The translations under genes and the position numbers were made by a program. 22,714 bases of DNA from Atopobium sp. GTDB lineage: Bacteria > Actinomycetota > Coriobacteriia > Coriobacteriales > Atopobiaceae. Location of the stretch: NCBI GenBank assembly GCA_015259045.1, contig JABZHD010000005.1:1-22714 (forward strand), given 5' to 3'. Below are positions 15,397 to 21,711 of this stretch, piece by piece (positions within the stretch are counted from its first letter, which is position 1; every line of letters begins with the position of its first letter). The notes under the pieces were generated by a model. It worked only from the letters and a program-made list of their open reading frames with translations, did not search any database and was not told the origin of the DNA.

Positions 15397-17205
15397 ATGC
15401 TTGATCGTTCTTCTCGCCCTGTATCTGGTAACAACGCTTCTGGCAAACATCGAAAATCGCTGTTTGCCAGTTTTCTTTCTTATTACGCTCCGCAAAAGCA
15501 TCTGTTTATTCTGGACACTATCTGCGCCATCATTTTGGCTTGTATCGAGCTCGCGTTTCCCCAGATTTTGCGCTCGCTCACCAAGGGACTGTTTGTGCAG
15601 GGTAAAGATGCCATTCTCGGCAGCTTAGTATTCATTGCCGTTGGGCTTGTGGTCATGTACTTTGTCCACTTTCTGTGTCGCTACTTTGTCATTAGCTGGG
15701 GACACATTATGGGCGCGCGTATGGAAAGTAAGATGCGAGAAGACCTGTTTGACGCCTACGAGCGCATGAGCTTCTCGTATTATGACCGCCATAAGACGGG
15801 CGATCTGATGAGTCGTCTGGTATCCGACTTGTTTGACATTTCAGAGACGGCGCATCATGGCCCTGAGTACCTGATTATTGGCTTGCTTGAGATTGCCGGC
15901 TCTTTTGTCATTCTGGCTTTTATTAACGTGCCTCTTACGCTGGTGCTTGCTGGAATTGCTGCAGTGCTGGTAGTGTTCAATTTCTTTGCTAACATGCACA
16001 TGCGCGGCATTTTTAAAGAGAACCGCATGCGAATTTCCGACGTAAATACTCAGCTAGAAGACTCACTTTCTGGTATTCGCGTGGTTAAGGGTTTTGCGGC
16101 GGAAGATCACGAGCGTAAGAAATTTAGAGCAAGTAACTCGGCATACTTAGACTCCAAGGCCAATATGTACCAGGCTATGGGCAGGTATCAAGCGGCAATT
16201 TCAGGCATGATGGGTGTTTTGAACACTGTTGTGTTGGTTTTGGGCGGCTGGATGATTGCTCAGGGTCAGATGCAAGCCATTGACCTGGCTACGTATGCAC
16301 TCTATATCTCGCTGTTTACCACGCCAATCATGAACATTCTGAACTTTACCGAGACATTCCAGAAGGGCCTTGCTGGTTTTAAGCGATTCACAGAGATTCT
16401 TGAAACGCAGCCGGACATTCAAGACGCACCTGGTGCCCGGGACATTCAAATTACCGCGGGTGAGATTATCTACCAGGATGTTCATTTTGCTTACAACAAT
16501 GCTGAAGAGGTTATCGACGGTCTGAACCTTCATATTGAGAGTGGAAAAACTGTTGCACTGGTTGGACCTTCTGGTGGAGGTAAGTCCACTACCTGCGCTT
16601 TATTGCCACGATTCTATGATGTGACAAGTGGCAGCATCACTATTGACGGGCAGGATATTCGTTCCGTTACACAGCACAGTTTGCGCTCGGCAATTGGTAT
16701 GGTCCAGCAGGACGTATACCTCTTTGATGGTACTATCGCGGAGAACATTGCATACGGCTGTCCTGAAGCTTCTGAAGAAGACATTGCGCTGGCAGCAAAG
16801 CGTGCAAACATCGCCGAGTTCATTGAATCGCTGCCAGATGGGTATGACACGCAGGTAGGACAGCGCGGAACCAGACTTTCTGGTGGACAGAAGCAGCGCA
16901 TTTCTATTGCGCGTGTATTCCTGAAGAACCCGCCGCTACTCATTTTGGATGAGGCTACTTCCGCTCTGGATAACGAGTCCGAGCGCGCGGTCCAGGAGTC
17001 CCTTTCCGAGCTGGCAAAGAACAGAACTACACTGGTCATTGCCCATCGTCTTTCCACGATTATGGGCGCTGATGAGATTATTACCATCAACCAAGGCCGT
17101 GCGGTTGAGCGTGGAACTCACGATGAGCTGCTAGAAAAAGGCGGAATCTACGCTCATTACTATCAAATGCAGTTTGGTGGTGCACCAAACCTCGCAAGGC
17201 GGTAA
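15397..17205 (+). CDS. ABC exporter half-transporter (permease fused to ATPase)
   Basis: A 602-residue type IV ABC exporter subunit of MsbA/LmrA/BmrA type. Residues 25-330 hold six transmembrane helices with the intracellular ERMSFSYYDRHKTGDLMSRLVSD coupling region (in outline). The ATPase has Walker A GPSGGGKST (390-398), Q-loop VQQDVYLF, signature LSGGQKQR (from 494), Walker B LLILDEATSALD (Asp518, Glu519) and the switch histidine in AHRLST (His550). All catalytic residues are present, so it should work as a homodimer; no partner half-transporter is adjacent. Substrate cannot be told (lipid, peptide or drug). It starts six bases after the Nudix stop, with GGAG overlapping that gene's end, so it is the last gene of the purA-led run. 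Confidence 0.94.
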   Translation: MLDRSSRPVSGNNASGKHRKSLFASFLSYYAPQKHLFILDTICAIILACIELAFPQILRSLTKGLFVQGKDAILGSLVFIAVGLVVMYFVHFLCRYFVISWGHIMGARMESKMREDLFDAYERMSFSYYDRHKTGDLMSRLVSDLFDISETAHHGPEYLIIGLLEIAGSFVILAFINVPLTLVLAGIAAVLVVFNFFANMHMRGIFKENRMRISDVNTQLEDSLSGIRVVKGFAAEDHERKKFRASNSAYLDSKANMYQAMGRYQAAISGMMGVLNTVVLVLGGWMIAQGQMQAIDLATYALYISLFTTPIMNILNFTETFQKGLAGFKRFTEILETQPDIQDAPGARDIQITAGEIIYQDVHFAYNNAEEVIDGLNLHIESGKTVALVGPSGGGKSTTCALLPRFYDVTSGSITIDGQDIRSVTQHSLRSAIGMVQQDVYLFDGTIAENIAYGCPEASEEDIALAAKRANIAEFIESLPDGYDTQVGQRGTRLSGGQKQRISIARVFLKNPPLLILDEATSALDNESERAVQESLSELAKNRTTLVIAHRLSTIMGADEIITINQGRAVERGTHDELLEKGGIYAHYYQMQFGGAPNLARR

Positions 17206-17227
17206 AATAGAGCATTAAGTGCTTTGC

Positions 17228-17340
17228 GAACTGTGGTTTGCAGCAGCAATCGTTCTTCTCGCGATGCGCTTAACCGCAGGTTTGCGGTTTGCAATTTGCA
17301 GCTGCAACTTGTGGTTTGCAACTTGCGGCCTGTAAACCGA
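17228..17340. repeat. TTTGCRR-rich repeat and hairpin spacer
   Basis: In the 212-base gap after the ABC exporter, variants of GGTTTGCRR recur (near 17235, 17280, 17287, 17312), with TGTGGTTTGCA present twice. A perfect hairpin AACCGCA (17272-17278)/TGCGGTT (17283-17289) and the palindrome TTGCAGCTGCAA (17296-17307) overlap it. No T-run follows, so it is not a standard terminator. Confidence 0.6.
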
Positions 17341-17417
17341 CGGGTGGAACAAAAGAGCAAAAGTCAACGCATCGCACGCTTTTAAGTGTGTTTATGCAGG
17401 TTGAATGAGAGAGCTAC

Positions 17418-18323
17418 ATGGCTAAAGATGATGCAGAACGTTCACGCTTCGCGCGTCGCCAGAAGGGCGCGCTTGACGCTGACGCAGCTGAAGAGTTGTT
17501 TACCAAGGTAGACGAGACAGGTCATCCTAACGAGGAACGCGCAGCTCTAGAGCGTGCTCGCAGGCAGGGTGGAGCTGCGGCGGTGGACGTTGATCCACTT
17601 TCGGGATCTGATCCTTCAGGCTCAAATATCGAGAAGGTCATTACAAAGACGGCAGTCCTTTTTGTTTTGGTTTTCCTGGTAATCGTTGTTCTGATGCAGG
17701 TCTCTTGTGGTGTTATTCGCCGAGCTAACACAGCAAATCTAACCGAATCAGTTACGGTGAGATCTGTTGCATCTGCATTGCGCGGCGGTGTTGAGTGGGG
17801 TAATGGATTTACGCAGTTCCCCGAGGATTTCTCGGTTCAGGAAGCTGACGAGAACACTGGTCGCGTTGAGGTAACAGTTACCGATACGACCTCAAAAGAC
17901 GTGCTTGAATGCTATGCGGGATCCAGTGTCCAGGCGCAGGCATTTGCTATTAACGCGCTGCTCAACCCACGAATCAATACCGTTGTCTATCACGTCAGTG
18001 TTCACAGAAATGACCAAGGTGAGCTTCAGAAATCTCAACTCTTCGGATTCCTTAAACCTGGCGGAGATGCAACACCTATCTTTACTTTTACGTTCTCAAA
18101 GACACAGTCTTCTGATGGAGTAAATATCACCATGGTCATTACTGGTGCAAACGATACTATTCAGAAAGAGCTACGAGACCAGATTGCAACATCATTTACG
18201 CCAGTTCGTGTGCTTGGCGGTATTGTTGGTGGAGATTCTTCAACAAAGAAGAACACCACAACTAGCACCACCGGTACAACCACTGGCACAGGTACAAGCG
18301 ACAGTTCTTCAAGTACTAAGTAG
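17418..18323 (+). CDS. Single-pass membrane protein of unknown function
   Basis: I do not recognise this 301-residue protein. Residues 1-75 are charged and rich in Ala, Arg, Glu and Asp (MAKDDAERSRFARRQKGALD). One strong hydrophobic helix follows at about 77-96 (VLFVLVFLVIVVLMQVSCGV). By the positive-inside pattern the N-terminus would be cytoplasmic and residues 100-301 outside, though RR directly after the helix weakens that. The outer part (110-270) has regular beta-like alternation, and the last 35 residues are Thr, Ser and Gly with a few Lys, a typical disordered wall or stalk tail. There is no LPXTG-type sorting signal. GAGAGAG upstream of the ATG serves as ribosome binding site. It ends with its own terminator. 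Confidence 0.75.
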   Translation: MAKDDAERSRFARRQKGALDADAAEELFTKVDETGHPNEERAALERARRQGGAAAVDVDPLSGSDPSGSNIEKVITKTAVLFVLVFLVIVVLMQVSCGVIRRANTANLTESVTVRSVASALRGGVEWGNGFTQFPEDFSVQEADENTGRVEVTVTDTTSKDVLECYAGSSVQAQAFAINALLNPRINTVVYHVSVHRNDQGELQKSQLFGFLKPGGDATPIFTFTFSKTQSSDGVNITMVITGANDTIQKELRDQIATSFTPVRVLGGIVGGDSSTKKNTTTSTTGTTTGTGTSDSSSSTK

Positions 18324-18341
18324 CCTACGTACCTGCAAGCA

Positions 18342-18370
18342 GCAAAGCAAAAGAGCAAAAGAGCAAAAGA
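18342..18370 (+). repeat. Octamer GCAAAAGA tandem repeat leading into the terminator
   Basis: GCAAAAGA is repeated three times head to tail (18347-18354, 18355-18362, 18363-18370), with a partial GCAAA before. The third copy is also the base of the terminator stem, so slippage here could change the terminator foot. Confidence 0.75.
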
Positions 18371-18400
18371 GCCGCTGAAGTCAGCGGCTCTTTTGCTTGT
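18362..18400 (+). terminator. Strong terminator after the membrane protein gene
   Basis: A perfect 16-bp stem (18362-18377 with 18382-18397) closes on AAGT and includes TTTT in its 3' arm. The symmetric A- and T-rich feet could allow termination in both directions. Confidence 0.9.
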
Positions 18401-18520
18401 GCTGTTGGAAGTGACTTATCGAGAGGTTGGCTCGCCTCAAAATGGTGGAGCGGCGAATGATTTGCACGTTAATTTGACTGAAAGTTATGGAATTGATGTT
18501 TCCAAGACGACTTTGGTCCC

Positions 18521-18690
18521 AAAAAGGTAAAAAAGCCGTTTAGTTGGAAGTTTTAATCTTTATGCATGACGATTTTGAGTGATTTTGATTTAGTAATGTG
18601 TCGCTTGATTAGCGCCAACTGGGCTTTTAGTAATATCAAATATGTAATCAATTTCTTCGATTTCCAACTAAACGGATTTTTTACCTTTTT
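18521..18690. repeat. 170-bp element with 29-bp terminal inverted repeats (MITE-like)
   Basis: The left arm at 18521-18549 and the right arm at 18662-18690 are inverted copies matching at 28 of 29 bases, beginning AAAAAGGTAAAAAA and ending GTTTAGTTGGAA. The 112-base interior is AT-rich and has no open frame of note. No target-site duplication is evident next to the arms. It could be a miniature transposable element or a long-stem RNA. Confidence 0.7.
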
Positions 18691-18784
18691 CGCCCTATTT
18701 TGAAGCTCAATTTTTGTTTGATAAAAAATGAAACGAATAAAGGGTCAGGAAAATGCATTTTCATGCATAACAGCGATTGCTTGC

Positions 18785-18824
18785 ATAAAAAATAGATGCC
18801 CACTCTATGTGAGTGGGCATCTAT
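18785..18824 (-). terminator. Terminator of the pyridoxamine kinase gene
   Basis: ATAGATGCCCACTC (18792-18805) pairs perfectly with 18811-18824 around TATGT. On the minus strand the stem is followed by TTTTTT (complement of 18786-18791), so it ends the kinase transcript 70 bases past its stop. Confidence 0.9.
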
Positions 18825-18893
18825 GGCAAAGAATCATGTTTGATTTAGCTGAAGCGTAAAGTTTTACACTAGCAACGCAGCTTGCGCGAGCTT

Positions 18894-19763
18894 TTACTCC
18901 TGCAGAAGCTGGGCAATTAGGCCAAGCTTTGTCTCAAACGAAACGCCACGAAGCTCAAAGTTTGGCTGCTCGCGAGTGATTTCCATGGACTCGCAGACAA
19001 ACTCACCAGCGAACTCAACCGCGTCAGCGATTTCCTGACCACACATAACTGCAGCTAAAAGCGCAGAAGCAAACAGATCGCCGGTGCCGTGCAGCATGTA
19101 GGGGAGAAGCTCGGAGACAATCTCGCCACGCTCGGACTCGGTAGCAACAAAGTTGCGAATAAGGCCATCACCGCGAACAATACCCTTAAGGACAACGCAC
19201 TTTGCGCCCATCGCAAGCAGTGCATCAAGCAGCTCATCTACCTGCTCATCAGTCAAATCCTGACCAGCGTATGGAATGCCCGTTAGAATTGAAGCCTCAG
19301 TAAGATTTGGTGTCAAAATATCTGCACCATTTACCAGGGATTTCATTGCATCACAAAGCTCTTGCGTATAGGTTGGATACATCTTGCCGCCATCGCCCAT
19401 AACTGGGTCAACAACGCGAAGTGCCTTTGGATGCTCCTGGTACAAGCGCTGAATACTTGCAACCTGCTCTGCTGCACCAAGGAAGCCAGAATAAATGGCG
19501 TCCAGGTCAATGCCCTCTTCCTGCCATGCATCCAGGTAATCCTCGAGCATGTTGGTGGTGTCGTGCATGTAGAACGTAGGGAACTTGGTGTGTGCCGAGA
19601 AAAGCGACGTAGGTACTGGGCAAACGTCACATCCCGCTGCCGAGAGCACTGGAATAGCTACGCCAAGCGAGCATTTTCCGTATCCGCAGAGGTCATGCAC
19701 TGCGGCGATGCGAGGGATGTACGAGCCTTCTCGCTGGTACAGAACAGAGTTGGTTTCATTCAT
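18894..19763 (-). CDS. pdxY: Pyridoxal/pyridoxamine kinase, PdxY-type
   Basis: A 289-residue ribokinase-fold vitamin kinase. The opening IPRIAAVHDLCGYGKCSLGVAIPVL (in outline) has the HDL.G.G..SL pattern of clostridial and actinobacterial pyridoxamine kinases. VVDPVMGDGGKMYPTY (around 117-132), the DILTPNLTEASILTG segment, and the catalytic HGTGDLFASALLAA loop near residue 229, whose Asp is the general base, are all present. The enzyme phosphorylates B6 vitamers for pyridoxal phosphate salvage in the cytoplasm. The ATG at 19763 has AAAGGA seven bases upstream. It is divergent from purE with overlapping promoter regions and has its own terminator. The exact vitamer preference cannot be told from sequence. 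Confidence 0.92.
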   Translation of the reverse strand: MNETNSVLYQREGSYIPRIAAVHDLCGYGKCSLGVAIPVLSAAGCDVCPVPTSLFSAHTKFPTFYMHDTTNMLEDYLDAWQEEGIDLDAIYSGFLGAAEQVASIQRLYQEHPKALRVVDPVMGDGGKMYPTYTQELCDAMKSLVNGADILTPNLTEASILTGIPYAGQDLTDEQVDELLDALLAMGAKCVVLKGIVRGDGLIRNFVATESERGEIVSELLPYMLHGTGDLFASALLAAVMCGQEIADAVEFAGEFVCESMEITREQPNFELRGVSFETKLGLIAQLLQE

Positions 19764-19807
19764 TACAGTTTCCTTTCACGTGGACTGATGGACCAACGTT
19801 CTAGAAA

Positions 19808-19822
19808 ATCATACTCTATACT
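19808..19822. promoter_or_regulatory. Back-to-back -10 elements between pdxY and purE
   Basis: On the plus strand TATACT at 19817-19822 could drive purE. On the minus strand TATGAT (complement of 19808-19813) could drive pdxY. Both lack good -35 boxes. Their closeness suggests the two promoters compete or share a regulator. Confidence 0.4.
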
Positions 19823-19879
19823 GTGAGATGGATATTTGACGTATCCGCCTATTTTATGAGACGTAACAAAGGAGCAGAG

Positions 19880-20341
19880 ATGGCAGATCAGCCTGTTGTC
19901 GGCATTATCATGGGATCAAAGAGCGACCTTGCAACTATGGAGGGATGTACCGCCGAGCTCGAGCGCCTTGGCGTTCCATATGAGCTGGTCATCGCATCCG
20001 CACACCGCACTCCAGACAAGGTTCACCAGTGGGCCGAGACCGCTGCTGACCGTGGCCTCAAGGTAATCATTGCGGCCGCAGGAAAGGCCGCTCACCTGGG
20101 CGGAGTTGTTGCCGCATTCACCCCACTGCCTGTCGTTGGCGTTCCAATGAAGACCTCCGACCTCGGTGGTATGGACTCCCTGCTTTCCATGGTCCAGATG
20201 CCATCCGGCGTGCCCGTTGCCTGCGTTGCCATCAACGGCGCCAAAAACGCAGCTATTTACGCTACCCAGATTCTCGGCGCTTCTCTTCCAGAGTATCGCG
20301 AGAAGATCGTCCAGCTTAAAGCCGAGATGGCTGACGCATAA
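19880..20341 (+). CDS. purE: N5-carboxyaminoimidazole ribonucleotide mutase, PurE class I
   Basis: A 153-residue PurE. The start [13 protein letters not shown] (8-20) and SAHRTPDK (40-47, His42 being the catalytic histidine) are the two signatures, followed by the [19 protein letters not shown] segment typical of bacterial class I enzymes that rearrange N5-CAIR to CAIR. I place the start at ATG 19880, with AAAGGAG at 19868-19874; an in-frame ATG at 19823 would add 19 residues that do not look like PurE. Class I enzymes normally need PurK for N5-CAIR; no purK is in this window. The gene is alone, bounded by its own terminator and followed by the sortase. Confidence 0.96.
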   Translation: MADQPVVGIIMGSKSDLATMEGCTAELERLGVPYELVIASAHRTPDKVHQWAETAADRGLKVIIAAAGKAAHLGGVVAAFTPLPVVGVPMKTSDLGGMDSLLSMVQMPSGVPVACVAINGAKNAAIYATQILGASLPEYREKIVQLKAEMADA

Positions 20342-20352
20342 GCTAGCTCGTA

Positions 20353-20387
20353 CCCGCACGTACGCAGCCTAGCCCGCACGTACGCAG
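20353..20387. repeat. 15-bp direct repeat after purE
   Basis: CCCGCACGTACGCAG occurs at 20353-20367 and 20373-20387, a 20-base period. A decayed third copy (GCGCACGTTTGCG, then CTGTACGC) follows up to 20409. The CGTACG core is palindromic. Confidence 0.8.
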
Positions 20388-20428
20388 GCGCACGTTTGCG
20401 TCTGTACGCTTATGCAACCGCACACGAG

Positions 20429-20463
20429 ACCCGCGCTTTAGAAGACCTGAGGCGCGGGTTTTG
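20429..20463 (+). terminator. purE terminator
   Basis: ACCCGCGC (20429-20436) pairs with GCGCGGGT (20452-20459) over a 15-base loop, followed by TTTTG, about 90 bases after the purE stop. Confidence 0.8.
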
Positions 20464-20543
20464 CATAACACAAAATGTGATTATGCGATGACTTCATAAG
20501 ATGCACAGAGATTTTTGTTTCGTGCATAGCTAAACTTTTAAGG

Positions 20544-20565
20544 GGTATGACAAAGGTATGACAAA
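20544..20565 (+). promoter_or_regulatory. 11-bp tandem repeat upstream of the sortase gene
   Basis: GGTATGACAAA is present twice in perfect tandem, 24-45 bases before the sortase ATG. An 11-base period is one helical turn, the spacing at which OmpR/PhoB-type response regulators bind tandem half-sites. The regulator is inference. Confidence 0.5.
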
Positions 20566-20588
20566 GAGTACCTTCAGAAGGGAAGTGC

Positions 20589-21527
20589 ATGGAATCAAAA
20601 AACGGCAAGCATTTTGCTTCATTCGCCGCTGACGACCAGACGGCTGGAAATACTCACACCTCAAAAACATCCGTCGAGATGGTTTCTATGAAAAATTCCG
20701 CGTCCTCAAAAAAAGAGGGCGACAAAAAAACCTCTCCCAAAAAGTCTGGCGAGAAGCCCACTAAGAAGAAGGGTTTTGCTTATATTCTTTCGACACTCTT
20801 GCTGGTAGTTGGCATTGGCCTCTTGGTTGTTGCTGGCGTCATGTTTGGCAAAACCCAGCTTGAATATCACGAGCAAGACGTCATCAACGAAGAGCTTGCA
20901 ACGTATGCAACAGTTTCCGAGAAAAAAGACGAGGCGCCAGTTATTGACTGGGCCGGTCTTCAGGCAGTAAACAATCAGGTTGTCGGATGGATTCAGATTC
21001 CAGATACGCAAGTCAACTACCCTGTTTATCAGACCACAGACAACGATCACTACCTGCATACAAACGCAAAAGGCGAGTGGTCAATCGGTGGCCAGATTTT
21101 TATGGACTACCAGAACAATCCAAATGGCCTTACTGACCAGCAGACCATTCTCTATGGTCACCACATGAGAAACGGCTCCATGTTTCAGTACATTGGAGCA
21201 ATGAATGACCAATCTACCTTCGATAAGGTTGAGACCATCTGGTACGTCACGCCTACTCAGACGTACGAGCTTGAGCCAGTGTTTACCTATCACACCGACG
21301 AAGATGACGAGGAAGTCCGTCAGTTTAACTTCAATTCTGTTGATGAGTTCAGGTCTTACCTAAAAGATAGGCTTTCTAGAGCAGTAAGCTCTCGTTCCGA
21401 TGCAGCAGATGTTATTTCTCGCGCTGATCATGTTCTTACACTCTTTACCTGCAATTACACTGATCAATATGGCAGGACTATGCTTATCTGTGTTCCAAAG
21501 ACTGAGGCTCAGCCAAAGGCTCAGTAG
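20589..21527 (+). CDS. Class B sortase
   Basis: A 312-residue membrane-anchored transpeptidase. Residues 1-62 are a long Lys/Ser-rich cytoplasmic tail (KKEGDKKTSPKKSGEKPTKKK), one helix spans about 63-87, and the catalytic domain lies outside. Family markers in order: NNQVVGWIQIPDTQVNYPV, GGQIFMDYQNN, ILYGHHMRNGSMF with His191, TLFTCNY with Cys288, and Arg296 in YGRTMLICV. The DN..YL and GHHM..GSMF patterns are those of SrtB rather than class A or C. No gene with a sorting signal is adjacent, so its substrate lies elsewhere. GGGAAG precedes the ATG. The N-terminal tail is longer than usual for SrtB. It has its own terminator. Confidence 0.93.
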   Translation: MESKNGKHFASFAADDQTAGNTHTSKTSVEMVSMKNSASSKKEGDKKTSPKKSGEKPTKKKGFAYILSTLLLVVGIGLLVVAGVMFGKTQLEYHEQDVINEELATYATVSEKKDEAPVIDWAGLQAVNNQVVGWIQIPDTQVNYPVYQTTDNDHYLHTNAKGEWSIGGQIFMDYQNNPNGLTDQQTILYGHHMRNGSMFQYIGAMNDQSTFDKVETIWYVTPTQTYELEPVFTYHTDEDDEEVRQFNFNSVDEFRSYLKDRLSRAVSSRSDAADVISRADHVLTLFTCNYTDQYGRTMLICVPKTEAQPKAQ

Positions 21528-21584
21528 CTGAAAAAGGGCGGTTTACAGAGGTTGTAAATGCTACTTTCTTAAAAAATTGTTACA

Positions 21585-21618
21585 CGCTCCGAACATATTT
21601 GTTCGGAGCGCTTTTTCT
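21585..21618 (+). terminator. Sortase gene terminator
   Basis: CGCTCCGAACA (21585-21595) pairs with TGTTCGGAGCG (21600-21610) around TATT, followed by CTTTTTCTT. Confidence 0.92.
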
Positions 21619-21645
21619 TGTAAATTTCCAGGTACACTGTATGTA
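21618..21645 (+). promoter_or_regulatory. Possible purF promoter
   Basis: TTGTAA (21618-21623) and TATGTA (21640-21645), 16 bases apart, lie just after the sortase terminator and about 65 bases before purF. I see no purine riboswitch in this leader. Confidence 0.35.
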
Positions 21646-21711
21646 TTGTTGCCAGACGTGAGAGGCGTTTGATCAAGGGTGGCTCAAGCTGAGGCATCCG
21701 GAGGGGATCCA

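Larger units (their letters stand above)
18398..18893. other. Gene-poor stretch between convergent genes
   Basis: About 500 bases hold no complete gene. From left to right: a short frame (about 18444-18527) whose end, ESYGIDVSKTTL, recalls IS256-type transposases; the inverted-repeat element at 18521-18690; an AT-rich part with ATGCAT palindromes (GAAAATGCATTTTC at 18749-18762); and the pdxY-side terminator. Base composition is clearly more AT-rich than in the flanking genes. Confidence 0.7.

Noticed and set aside
19823..19879. Upstream ATG for purE
   Set aside because: It lies on the probable -10 element and adds residues foreign to PurE; ATG 19880 has AAAGGAG.
20353..20409. CRISPR-like array after purE
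   Set aside because: Units are 15 bp with 5-base spacers, only two to three copies, and no cas genes are near.
21679..21711. Upstream GTG for purF
   Set aside because: It would give an 18-residue peptide before the catalytic cysteine; ATG 21712 has GGAGGGG and a normal short propeptide.
21620..21711. Purine riboswitch before purF, and likewise before purE and purA
   Set aside because: I looked for the conserved three-way junction with paired loops and found no matching pattern.
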